From contig NZ_FPBH01000055.1 in NCBI RefSeq assembly GCF_900116445.1, positions 1-39,282 on the forward strand: a stretch of DNA of 39,282 bases, in the 5' to 3' direction. Below are positions 25,668 to 35,300 of the stretch, piece by piece. Source of the stretch: Paraburkholderia aspalathi (GTDB taxonomy: Bacteria; Pseudomonadota; Gammaproteobacteria; Burkholderiales; Burkholderiaceae). The notes below the pieces were generated by a model. It worked only from the letters and a program-made list of their open reading frames with translations, made no database searches and was not told where the DNA came from. Numbering within the stretch: position 1 is the first letter of the stretch; every line of letters begins with the position of its first letter. The position numbers and the translations under genes were made by a program.

Positions 25668-26736
25668 TCAGTCCGGCGCGGCGCACGTGGCGTCGCCGTC
25701 TCCCTGGCGGCGTACGTGGCTGCGCTTCAAGCGGCAGAGGCTCGGTTACTGGAGCCTCGTGATCTTCGTGTCGCTGTTCGTCATCAGCCTGTTCGGCGAG
25801 GTGCTGTCCAACGATCGTCCGTTGATTGTCCGCTATGACGGGCACTATTACTTTCCTATCGTCAAAGACTATTCGGAGAAGATTTTCGGCGGCGATTTTC
25901 CGGCGCGTGCGAATTATCTCGATCCGTATATCCGTTCGCGACTCGAATCGAATGGCAACTTCGCGATCTATCCGCCGAATCATTTCCATTACGACACGAT
26001 CGACTACTTCGCCGCCCATCCATATCCGGCGCCGCCCACCCGAAGCAACTGGCTCGGCACGGATCAGTACGGCCGCGATGTGCTTGCGCGGCTGCTGTAC
26101 GGTTTCCGGCTCTCGGTGTTGATGGCGCTCGCGCTCACGGTGTCCGGCGTTCTGATCGGCGTATTGACCGGCGCGGTGCAGGGCTTCTACGGCGGCCGCA
26201 CCGATCTGATCGGCCAGCGTCTGATCGAGATATGGAGTTCGATGCCTGACCTGTACCTGCTGATCATATTCGCGTCGATCTTCGAGCCCACGCTATGGCT
26301 GCTCTTTATTCTTCTCTCGATGTTCGGCTGGCTCGTGCTCTCAGACTATGTGCGCGCCGAGTTTTTGCGCAACCGCTCACTGGACTACGTGAGGGCGGCA
26401 CGCACCATGGGTCTCTCGAACTGGCAGATCATGTGGCGCCATGTGTTGCCGAATAGCCTGACGCCGGTGATTACCTTTCTACCGTTTCGCATGAGCGCGG
26501 CGATTCTGTCGCTGACCAGTCTCGACTTCCTTGGGTTGGGCGTGCCGCCGCCTACGCCGAGCCTCGGCGAACTGCTTCAGGAAGGCAAAAACAACCTCGA
26601 CGCCTGGTGGATTTCGGTTTCGGCTTTCGCTGCACTGGTGATTACGCTCCTGCTATTGACCTTCATGGGCGACGCATTACGCAATGCGCTCGATACGCGC
26701 AAACGCGGTTCGGCCTTCGGCGGAGGCCCGCGATGA
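25621..26736 (+). CDS. yejE: YejE-like ABC peptide permease
   Basis: The product is 371 residues from ATG 25621. After a short polar N-terminus, the first helix (YWSLVIFVSLFVISLFGEVL) is followed by the long periplasmic loop of this branch, RYDGHYYFPIVKDYSEKIFG and GDFPARANYLDPYI, which general DppC permeases lack. NWLGTDQYGRDVLARLLYGF opens the transport domain and AARTMGLSNWQIMWRHVLPN is the EAA loop. The first 47 bases lie inside yejB in another frame, which suggests translational coupling. An in-frame TTG at 25606 is an alternative start. Confidence 0.94.
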   Translation: MSSSTPASNSTAWTADQSGAAHVASPSPWRRTWLRFKRQRLGYWSLVIFVSLFVISLFGEVLSNDRPLIVRYDGHYYFPIVKDYSEKIFGGDFPARANYLDPYIRSRLESNGNFAIYPPNHFHYDTIDYFAAHPYPAPPTRSNWLGTDQYGRDVLARLLYGFRLSVLMALALTVSGVLIGVLTGAVQGFYGGRTDLIGQRLIEIWSSMPDLYLLIIFASIFEPTLWLLFILLSMFGWLVLSDYVRAEFLRNRSLDYVRAARTMGLSNWQIMWRHVLPNSLTPVITFLPFRMSAAILSLTSLDFLGLGVPPPTPSLGELLQEGKNNLDAWWISVSAFAALVITLLLLTFMGDALRNALDTRKRGSAFGGGPR

Positions 26737-28394
26737 GCGACGTCAAACCAAACCGGCCGTTGCTGGAAATCGACCGCTTCTCCGTACGTTTCGGCGACAA
26801 GATCGCCGTGCATGAACTCAGCCTCTCGATCGCGCGCGGAGAGCGCGTCGCCCTGGTCGGCGAATCGGGCTCCGGCAAGAGCGTCACTGCATTGTCGATT
26901 CTGCGTCTTGTCGAGCATGCTGATCTCAGCGGCCGCATGCTGCTCGACGGTGAAGATCTGCTGCAGAAGACCGAGCAGCAAATGCGCGGTCTGCGCGGTG
27001 CCGACGTGGCGATGGTGTTTCAGGAGCCGATGACGGCGCTCAATCCGCTCTTCACGATCGGCAAGCAGATCGCCGAAAGTTTGCGCCTGCACGAAGGCTT
27101 GCGGCCGAACGCGGCGCGCAAGCGCGGCATCGAGTTGCTCAGGCGCACGGGCATTCCCGAGCCGGAACGGCGCATCGACAGTTTTCCGCATCAACTGTCC
27201 GGCGGCCAGCGGCAGCGCGCGATGATCGCCATGGCGCTGGCGTGCCGGCCACGTCTGCTGCTTGCGGACGAACCGACCACCGCGCTCGACGTCACCGTGC
27301 GTCAGCAGATCGTGGATCTGTTGATCGCGTTGCAGGAACAGGAAGCGGCTGAGCGTGGCATGGCCGTGCTACTGATCACGCATGACTTGAATCTGGTGAA
27401 GCGTTTCGCGCAGCGCGTCGCGGTGATGGAAAAGGGCGTGCTGGTCGAAACCAATACAACCGAAGCGTTGTTCTCCAACCCGCAGCATCCCTACACGAAG
27501 CGTCTGCTGGATAGCGAGCCGCAACGTGCGGTGGAGCCGGTCGAGCCGGATGCGCGGCGTTTGCTCGAAGTGCAGGGACTCGCCGTCGACTACAGCACCT
27601 CCGCGAAAGGCTGGCGCTCCATGTTCGGCCGCTCCACGTTCCGCGCAGTGCACGACGTGGACCTGAGCGTGCGGCGCGGTGAAACGCTCGGCATCGTCGG
27701 CGAATCGGGGTCGGGAAAATCGACGCTGGCGGCCACCGTGCTCGGTCTGCAGCGACCGGCCGCCGGCCATATCCATATCGACGGTTTGCCGTTAGCCTCG
27801 CTAAAAACCGCGCGCTCTCGCCGCGAGTTGTATTCGCGCATGCAAGTCGTGTTTCAGGACCCGTTCGGTTCCCTGTCGCCGCGTATGACGGTGGAGCAGA
27901 TCATCGGCGAAGGCCTGACCATGCATCAGCCCGACATGGACGCCAAGGCGCGGCGCGCACGCGTGGGTAGCCTGCTGGAAGAAGTGGGCATGCCCGCGGA
28001 CGCTATGCTGCGCTATCCGCATGAGTTTTCCGGCGGCCAGCGCCAGCGTATAGCGATCGCGCGTGCGCTCGCGGTCGAGCCTGAATTGCTGGTGCTCGAT
28101 GAGCCGACCAGTGCACTCGATGTATCCATCCAGAAACAGGTGCTGAATCTGCTGACAAATCTGCAGAAAAAGTACAAGCTAAGCTATTTGTTCATTACGC
28201 ACGATCTGGCGGTGATGCGAGCCATGGCGCATCGTGTGATCGTGATGAAGTCAGGACGCATCGTCGAAGCCGGCGACACACTCGATGTGTTGCACGCGCC
28301 GTCGCATCCTTATACCCAGTCGCTGCTCGCGTCGTCGCTGATCGTGTCGCCGGCGGGGGCAGCAAAGACTCCTACGGGAACCGTTAATGATTGA
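26733..28394 (+). CDS. yejF: YejF-like double ABC ATPase
   Basis: The 553-residue protein carries two ATP-binding cassettes. Each has GESGSGKS (near residues 43 and 322), a signature (LSGGQRQR and FSGGQRQR) and a Walker B followed by DEPT(T/S)ALD. This double form is the YejF/DdpDF type that powers oligopeptide importers. The start ATG overlaps the yejE stop (ATGA). Residues just after the first cassette (NPQHPYTKRLLDSEP) match the oligopeptide transporter C-terminal pattern. Its last eight bases overlap the tldD-like start, tying import to the peptidase genes. Confidence 0.94.
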   Translation: MSDVKPNRPLLEIDRFSVRFGDKIAVHELSLSIARGERVALVGESGSGKSVTALSILRLVEHADLSGRMLLDGEDLLQKTEQQMRGLRGADVAMVFQEPMTALNPLFTIGKQIAESLRLHEGLRPNAARKRGIELLRRTGIPEPERRIDSFPHQLSGGQRQRAMIAMALACRPRLLLADEPTTALDVTVRQQIVDLLIALQEQEAAERGMAVLLITHDLNLVKRFAQRVAVMEKGVLVETNTTEALFSNPQHPYTKRLLDSEPQRAVEPVEPDARRLLEVQGLAVDYSTSAKGWRSMFGRSTFRAVHDVDLSVRRGETLGIVGESGSGKSTLAATVLGLQRPAAGHIHIDGLPLASLKTARSRRELYSRMQVVFQDPFGSLSPRMTVEQIIGEGLTMHQPDMDAKARRARVGSLLEEVGMPADAMLRYPHEFSGGQRQRIAIARALAVEPELLVLDEPTSALDVSIQKQVLNLLTNLQKKYKLSYLFITHDLAVMRAMAHRVIVMKSGRIVEAGDTLDVLHAPSHPYTQSLLASSLIVSPAGAAKTPTGTVND

Positions 28395-29823
28395 CGAACG
28401 TTGGGCGCAAGCCGCCCGGTCGCTTACGAGCCGCGCGGCGTTCTGGTCGCTGCGCATTGTCGATGAACAGATCGACGATCACGAGATCCGCAACGACGTC
28501 GCGCAGCCCATGCGCACCGTGCGCGATCGTGGCGCGATGCTGATCGCATGGGTGGGCGCGGGTGCAGGCTATGCGGCTACCGCGAATCTGAGTGCAGCGG
28601 GTCTGCAGGAAGCGCTGGATCTCGCCACGGCTCGCGCCGAAGCGAGTGCGGCCTTGTCGCTGATCGACCATCGCGAGGTAGTGCGTCCTGTGATGAGCGG
28701 CCACTATGTGTCGCCGAACGCGCAGCTTGCATTGCCGGGCCGCGCCGAATGGTTGGACCGCTTGAGCGTGGAGTGCGCGGGTGCGAATCTCGATGCACGC
28801 ATTGTCGAGCGTGTCGCGGCCGTGCAGATCACGCTAACCGATCAGCTCTACATCACCAGCGACGGCGTGCGCATCGATCAGCAGTTCCAGTTCGTGATGC
28901 CGCAATTGAGCGTGGCTGCCCACGCGGATGGCGATACGCAGGTGCGCACCCTCGGCGGCAACTACGGCACCCTGGGGCAGGGCGGCATGGAAGTGCTGAC
29001 ACGCTTCGGCTTCGAGGGCTCGGGCGCGCATGTCGCCAATGAAGCGCTGCAATTGCTGGCCGCGCCGAATTGCCCGTCAGGCAAGCGCGATTTGCTGCTG
29101 ATGCCCGATCAGATGATGCTGCAGATTCACGAGTCGATCGGCCATCCGCTGGAACTCGATCGGATTCTCGGCGACGAGCGCAACTTCGCCGGCTGGAGCT
29201 TCGTCAAGAAAGAAATGTTCGGCTCGTACCGCTACGGGTCGGAACTGCTGAACGTGACCTTCGACCCGGAGCTGCGCGAGGAGGCCGCCACGTACGCATT
29301 CGACGACGACGGCACCGAAGCGAAGAAACAGTATTTGATCCGCGACGGCGTGCTCGAACGTCCGCTCGGCGGCGCACTTTCGCAGCAACGCGCGCATATG
29401 GCGGGCGTGGCGAATTCACGCGCGTCGAACTGGAACCGCCCGCCGATCGACCGGATGGCGAATTTGAACATCGAGCCCGGCGAGAGTTCTCTGGCGCAGA
29501 TGATCGGCAACATCGAGCACGGCATTCTGATGCGCACCAACACGTCCTGGTCGATCGACGACCATCGCAACAAATTCCAGTTCGGCTGCGAGTTCGGTCA
29601 ACTGATCGAAAACGGCAAGCTCACCCAGGTTGTCAAACAGCCGAATTATCGCGGCATCTCGGCGAATTTCTGGCGCAGCCTGAGCGCGGTGGGGAACGCG
29701 GAAACGCGCGAGGTGTACGGTACGTCCATGTGCGGCAAGGGCGAACCGGCACAGATCATTCGCGTGGGCCACGCCTCGCCGGCTTGCGTGTTCAGCAATA
29801 TCGACGTGTTCGGAGGCGCTTGA
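28387..29823 (+). CDS. TldD-like metalloprotease subunit
   Basis: The 478-residue protein belongs to the TldD/PmbA family. The zinc motif HESIGH has H248, E249 and H253, and the likely third ligand is C449 in TSMCGKGEP, as in the catalytic TldD subunit. TldD works with TldE as a cytoplasmic protease that cuts unfolded peptides, and it is known to process microcin B17 and some microcin C-type peptides. Overlaps on both sides (8 bases with yejF, 1 base with the next gene) place it firmly in the importer operon. It may be a second copy beside a housekeeping TldD elsewhere, which cannot be checked here, so I do not assign the symbol. Confidence 0.9.
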   Translation: MIDERWAQAARSLTSRAAFWSLRIVDEQIDDHEIRNDVAQPMRTVRDRGAMLIAWVGAGAGYAATANLSAAGLQEALDLATARAEASAALSLIDHREVVRPVMSGHYVSPNAQLALPGRAEWLDRLSVECAGANLDARIVERVAAVQITLTDQLYITSDGVRIDQQFQFVMPQLSVAAHADGDTQVRTLGGNYGTLGQGGMEVLTRFGFEGSGAHVANEALQLLAAPNCPSGKRDLLLMPDQMMLQIHESIGHPLELDRILGDERNFAGWSFVKKEMFGSYRYGSELLNVTFDPELREEAATYAFDDDGTEAKKQYLIRDGVLERPLGGALSQQRAHMAGVANSRASNWNRPPIDRMANLNIEPGESSLAQMIGNIEHGILMRTNTSWSIDDHRNKFQFGCEFGQLIENGKLTQVVKQPNYRGISANFWRSLSAVGNAETREVYGTSMCGKGEPAQIIRVGHASPACVFSNIDVFGGA

Positions 29824-31184
29824 TGAGCCAATTCATCTCCTCGCGCACCGCTTCTTCGATCGACTGGCAGCAGCATTTCACGTCGCTGGCCGATGCTATC
29901 GAACGCCTGCAGCAAGATGCGGAAACCACGCTGAGCTCATTTGCCGGCGAGCAGTCCGACTTTATCCGCTTCAACTCGGGCAAGGTGCGGCAGATCGGCA
30001 GTGTCTCGCAAGGCAAGCTGACTTTGCGTTTGATCGACGGTGCGTGCCAGGCTTATTCGACGCTGACCGTCTGCGGCGATCTGCAACAGGATCTGGACGA
30101 TGTGAGCGCGGCGCTCGCCACCTTGCGTGAAAGCCTGCGCGGTGCGGCGGACGATCCGCATCTGCTGTTCGACACCTCGCAATGGCAGCGCGCCACGCAG
30201 CGTTCGGGCAAGCTGCCGGAGTCGGGCGGCCTGTTGCGCACCGTTGCCGAATGCGCGCAAGGGCTGGATTTCGTCGGCTTTTACGCGGGCGGCACGATTG
30301 TGCGCGGTTTTGCGTCCACGAACGGCAGCCGCGGCTGGTACGAAGTCGATAACTTCAATTTCAGCTGGTCGCTATACGACCCGAGCGGCCGTGCGATCAA
30401 AACCACTTACGCGGGCGACGACTGGAGCGACGCCGTTTTCGCGCACAAGGTCGAGCGGGCCGCAACGCGTCTCTCGGTGCTCGCGCGCACACCGCGCACA
30501 TTGGCGCCGGGGCGTTATCGTTCATATCTGGCGCCCGCGGCTCTTGCGGAACTGCTTGGCGTGGCGGCATGGAGCGGCTTCTCCGCACGCGCCCAGGCCA
30601 CGTCGCGCAGCGAGTTGTTCAAGCTGCATGTGGGAGAAATCGTAGTCGACCCGCGCGTCACGATCAGCGAAGATCTGAATCTCGGCATCACACTCGGCTT
30701 CAACGACGACGGCTATTTGCGCGAGAGCGTCCCGCTGATCCAGGCCGGCCGCAGTGCCGAACGCCTGACCAATGCGCGCAGCGCGCGCGAATACGGGTTG
30801 ACGCCCAACGGTGCGCTGGCGAACGAGTCGCCAGCGGCGCTCTCGATGGAAGCGGGCGATCTGCTGGAAGAGGACGTGCTGGCGAAGCTCGATACCGGTC
30901 TCTACATCGGCAACCTCTGGTACGTGAATTTCTCGGACCGGATGAATTGCCGCCTGACCGGCATGACGCGCTTCGCAACCTTCTGGGTCGAGAACGGGCA
31001 GATCGTCGCGCCGCTTGAAGCCATGCGATTCGACGATAGCCTGTACCGTGTGCTCGGCAGTGAACTTGAACAACTCGGCGCGCAAGCGGAATTGTTGTTG
31101 AGCGATTCGACATGGGGTGAGCGCGCCACCGGCGGCATGCAATTACCCGGCATTCTGACGAGGTCATTCGAATTGACGTTATGA
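29823..31184 (+). CDS. TldE/PmbA-like protease partner subunit
   Basis: The 453-residue protein starts at ATG 29823, which shares one base with the TldD-like stop codon; GGAGG lies ahead. The N-terminal part (EQSDFIRFNSGKVRQIGSVS) follows the TldD/PmbA pattern of a strand-rich domain. The C-terminal part (LLEEDVLAKLDTGLYIGNLW, then YVNFSDRMNCRLTGMTRFAT) matches the conserved PmbA region. No HExxxH motif is present, as expected for the non-catalytic TldE half. With the preceding gene it should form the heterodimeric protease whose active site is closed by both subunits. Confidence 0.88.
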   Translation: MSQFISSRTASSIDWQQHFTSLADAIERLQQDAETTLSSFAGEQSDFIRFNSGKVRQIGSVSQGKLTLRLIDGACQAYSTLTVCGDLQQDLDDVSAALATLRESLRGAADDPHLLFDTSQWQRATQRSGKLPESGGLLRTVAECAQGLDFVGFYAGGTIVRGFASTNGSRGWYEVDNFNFSWSLYDPSGRAIKTTYAGDDWSDAVFAHKVERAATRLSVLARTPRTLAPGRYRSYLAPAALAELLGVAAWSGFSARAQATSRSELFKLHVGEIVVDPRVTISEDLNLGITLGFNDDGYLRESVPLIQAGRSAERLTNARSAREYGLTPNGALANESPAALSMEAGDLLEEDVLAKLDTGLYIGNLWYVNFSDRMNCRLTGMTRFATFWVENGQIVAPLEAMRFDDSLYRVLGSELEQLGAQAELLLSDSTWGERATGGMQLPGILTRSFELTL

Positions 31185-31188
31185 GCCT

Positions 31189-31770
31189 ATGAATCAAGAG
31201 ATAAGAACAAAATCTAATTCTGGGAGCTTGCCTGAGGGCCTGACGCTGCGCGCGTTGCGCGTGGCCGACGTGGAGCAATACCACGCATTGCTGCAGTTGC
31301 CGGCGGTCGTGAACGGCAATCCACACGTGCCGTTTCAGACGATTGCCAGTACGCGCGAATACCTTGAAGAACTCGCGGCCCCCGAAATCGCGATCGCGGC
31401 GATGGTCGGCGACACACTGGTCGGTCAAGCGGAGCTCACGCCTTTCAAAGGGCGCCGCGCACATGCCGCGTCACTCGGCATTGGTGTACACGACGCATGG
31501 CACCGGCGCGGCATCGGCAATGCGCTGATGACTGAACTGATCGATCTTGCCGACAACTGGCTGGGTCTGCGCCGCCTCGAGTTGTTCGTCTTCGCCGATA
31601 ATCATGCGGCTTTTGCGCTCTATCGCAAGTTCGGCTTCGAGATCGAAGTGCATCAGCGTGGCGCCGTGTTGCGGCGTGGCGTGCTGATCGACTGTTATTT
31701 CATGGCGCGGTTGCGTGAGCCTGCACCGTTGATGTCGGCGCCTTCAGCACTCAATGTCGCAACGGATTAA
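31189..31770 (+). CDS. GNAT N-acetyltransferase, YhhY/AaaT-like, first copy
   Basis: The 193-residue GNAT protein has the acetyl-CoA pyrophosphate loop HRRGIGNAL near residue 105. The segments RRLELFVFADNHAAFALYRK and FGFEIEVHQRGAVLRRGVLI, then YFMARL, closely resemble E. coli YhhY (AaaT), which acetylates the amino group of certain amino acids and dipeptides. It starts five bases after the TldE-like stop and ends inside the next acetyltransferase gene. In this setting it could cap amino acids or amino-acyl fragments released by the protease. The substrate is inferred from family and position. Confidence 0.9.
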   Translation: MNQEIRTKSNSGSLPEGLTLRALRVADVEQYHALLQLPAVVNGNPHVPFQTIASTREYLEELAAPEIAIAAMVGDTLVGQAELTPFKGRRAHAASLGIGVHDAWHRRGIGNALMTELIDLADNWLGLRRLELFVFADNHAAFALYRKFGFEIEVHQRGAVLRRGVLIDCYFMARLREPAPLMSAPSALNVATD

Positions 31771-32323
31771 AGCCATGAAAGAAGAAACGTTGCAAAGCGA
31801 CGCGGCGCTTGAGAATCGCATCACGGTGCGAGCGCTTGAATCGTCCGACATGGAGGCGTTTGCCGAGATCATGAGCCTGCCGGGCGTGCGGCGCGGCACA
31901 CTCTCAGTTGGCTATCGCCACATTGAACAGCTCCGCGCGTGGCACGAGAAGCAACTCAAGCGCGGTGTGAGTGTGTGCGCGTGTCTCGACGGTCGCATGG
32001 TGGGGCACGCCGGGTTGGAGATTTACCGTCCGAGCCGTGCGCATGGCGCGCATTTAGGAGTGGCTGTGCACGATGCGTATCATGGGCGCGGTGTCGGCTC
32101 GGCCCTCCTGCGGGCGCTGACTGAATGCGCGGACGCATCGCTCGGTTTGCGCCGCATCGAACTCTCGGTGTTCTGCGACAACGCGTCGGCGATCGCGCTG
32201 TACCGCAAGTTCGGCTTTGTCGAAGAAGGCCGCTCGCGCGGTTATGCAATGCGCGACGGCGTACTGGCCGACGTACTGCATATGGCTCGCCTCGTTGACG
32301 CGCCACGTCTCCAGACAATCTGA
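31754..32323 (+). CDS. GNAT N-acetyltransferase, YhhY/AaaT-like, second copy
   Basis: The 189-residue GNAT protein resembles its upstream neighbour (VRALESSDMEAFAEIMSLPG against LRALRVADVEQYHALLQLP) and shares the core HLGVAVHDAYHGRGVGSALL and RKFGF near the C-terminus. The two probably arose by tandem duplication and have since diverged. The start is ATG 31754, overlapping the previous gene by 17 bases, or ATG 31775 (MKEETLQ) just after it. Both starts lack a strong ribosome-binding site, which fits coupled translation. It likely acetylates a related but different amino compound. Confidence 0.9.
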   Translation: MSQRIKAMKEETLQSDAALENRITVRALESSDMEAFAEIMSLPGVRRGTLSVGYRHIEQLRAWHEKQLKRGVSVCACLDGRMVGHAGLEIYRPSRAHGAHLGVAVHDAYHGRGVGSALLRALTECADASLGLRRIELSVFCDNASAIALYRKFGFVEEGRSRGYAMRDGVLADVLHMARLVDAPRLQTI

Positions 32324-32336
32324 ACGGATTTTTTGC

Positions 32337-35300
32337 GTGCCATTTTTCTTCATCGACCGCCCGGTTTTCGCATGGATTGTTGCGCTCGCCATTGTCGTGG
32401 CGGGTGCGCTTGCCATTCCGCAGCTGCCGGTCGCGCAGTATCCGCGTCTTGCGCCGCCGCGCATCGTGATCAGCGCCACCTATCCGGGGGCCGCCACTGA
32501 AGTGGTCGATGCCAACGTCGGCAGCATCATCGAGGAGAGTCTCGATGGCGCCGACAATATGCTGTACTACGAAACGACCAGCGACAACCTGGGCGATCTC
32601 GAGATCGACGCGACCTTTGCGCCAGGCACCAATCCGGATCTCGCACTGGTCGACATCCAGAACCGTCTCAAGCAGGTCGAGCCGCGCTTGCCGCAACAGG
32701 TCGTGCAGCAGGGCATCACCGTTTTCAAGGCGGCCAATACGTTTCTGATGCTGGTTGCGCTGACCTCCACGGATGGCTCGCGCGATTCCGCGCAATTGGG
32801 CGACTACCTGAGCCGCTACGTGTTGCGCGAACTGAAGCGCGCGCCGGGCGTGGGCGCGGCAGAGTTGTGGGACGCCGACGAAGCATTGCGCATCTGGCTC
32901 GATCCGATGAAGCTGCGCGAGTACGGCCTCGGCGCCGCGGAAGTCAACGCCGCGATCGCGGCGCAGAACGCCACGGTAACGGCCGGCACGCTAGGCGACG
33001 CACCGTTCGTTCCAGGGCAGCAATTGACGGCCTCGGTGAGCGTGAAGGGCCAACTGATCTCGCCCGCCGAGTTCGGCCAGATCGTGCTGAAGGCGCTGCC
33101 CGACGGCTCGGCGGTGCGCTTGCGGGACGTCGCGCGGGTCGAACTGGGGCGCGACAATTACTCGTTCTACTCCCGCCTGAACGGCAAGGCCGCGGCGACC
33201 GTCGGTATTCAACTCGGACCGCGCGGAAATGCACTCGAGACGTCCAACGCGATCCGCGCGCGGCTTGCCGAACTATCGAAAGGCTTGCCGCCGGGCGTTG
33301 CAGTCGAAATTCCGTTCGACAACGCGCATTTCGTGAAGATCGCGATTCGTGAGGTGCTCGTCACGCTGGCTGAGGCGGTGGTACTGGTGTTCTTCGTGAT
33401 GTGGCTGTTCCTGCGAGATCTGCGCTACACGCTGGTACCGACGGTGGTGATTCCGGTCACGCTGATGGGCGCCTTTCTCGCGATGTACGCCTGCGGCCTG
33501 TCGATCAATGTGTTCACGATGTTCGGCCTGGTGCTCGCAATCGGGATTCTCGTTGACGACGCGATCGTGGTGGTGGAGAGCGTGCATCGCGTGATGGAAG
33601 AGGAGGGCCTGCCGCCGCGCGAGGCCACCCGTAAGGCGATGACGCAGATCGGCGGCGCGATCGTCGGCGTGACGGCGGTGCTGACTGCCGTGTTCGTGCC
33701 GATGGCGTTCTTTCCGGGCGGCGTCGGCGGTATTTACAGGCAATTCGCGGTGTCGATGATCGCGTCGATGCTGGTGTCATCGTTCATGGCCTTGTCGTTG
33801 ACGCCCGCGCTCTGCGCGAATCTACTGAAAGCGCACAAGCACCCGGTGAGTCAACGCGATGCCCGCCGTGGCCTGCTCGGCTTTGCGGCGCGAGCGGCGA
33901 GTCGCTTCACGACCGGTTTCGATCGGGCCGCAAGCGGCTATCGCGGGCTGACCGCGCGTACGCTGCGCCGTATCGGACCGATGCTGGCGATCTATGCCGT
34001 GCTGGTCGGCGCGTGCGCCGCGCTCTATTGGCAGATGCCCGGTGGCTTTTTGCCGAGCGAAGATGAAGGCCAGTTGCAGGTGATGGTGCAATTGCCGGCC
34101 GGGGCGACGGAGGCGCGTACGCTCGCGGTGGTCCAGCGCATGGAAACGATCCTGCACGCCGAACCCGCGGTCGCGCACGTCACCAGTGTGATCGGCTGGA
34201 GTTTTACCGGCAGCGGTCAGAACGTGGCGATGGGCTTTGTCGAACTGAAAGACTGGGGCAAGCGCGACATCGATGCGATGGCCTTGCGCGAACGGCTCAA
34301 CGAGAAGTTCGACAAGATTCTCGACGGCAACGTGGAGGCGCAATTGCCGCCTTCCGTGCCGGGACTCGGGCATTCGGACGGTTTTGTGTTCCGGCTCGAA
34401 GATCGCGGCGGAGTCGGGCTGGATGCGCTGAAGGCAGCGCGCGAGCACCTGTTCGCGCAGGCCAAGGCGAGCCCGGTGCTGGCCTCAGTGCATTCTGAGG
34501 ATCTGCCGGATGCGCCGCGCGTCGAACTCGTTATCGATCGTGCGAAAGCGTATGCGCTCGGCGTGCCGTTCGACCGGATCACCGACGTGCTGGGCAGCAC
34601 CTTCGGCTCGACCTATATCGACGACTTTCCCGCCGGTGGCCGGATGCGCCGTGTGATGATTTCCGCCGACGCCGCCACGCGGATGACCGAGGACGATCTG
34701 ATGGCGCTCGCCGTGCCGAACTCGTCCGGCGGCATGGTGCCGTTGTCCGCGATTGCGTCGCGTCATTGGAGCATCGGTCCGGTGATGCTGACGCGCTATA
34801 ACGGCTACCCGTCGCTCGACGTGAGCGGCCACGCGGCACCCGGCTACAGTTCGGGCGCAGCGATGGCGGAGATGGAGCGGCTCGCGGCTTCGTTGCCGGT
34901 CGGGGTCTCGTATGACTGGGTCGACGCGGCGCGTGAAGAAACCGCGGCGGCGCAGCTCACGCCGTTGCTGATCGGCCTGTCGCTGCTGGCCGTGTTCATG
35001 GCGCTGGCTGCCTTGTACGAAAGCTGGACGATTCCGCTTGCCGTGCTGATGGTGGTGCCGCTCGGCGTGATCGGCGCAATCGCCGCGATGCTGCTGCGGG
35101 GCATGCCAAACGACGTGTACTTCAAGGTCGGCATGATTACGGTGATCGGCCTCGCGGCGAAAAACGCGATTCTGATCGTGCAGTTCGCACGCGATCTGTA
35201 TCGCCGCGGCCTGCCGTTGACGCGCGCCGTGACCGAAGCGGCCGCCGCGCGCTTCAGACCGATCGTCATGACCTCGGCAGCATTCCTGCTGGGCGTCGTG

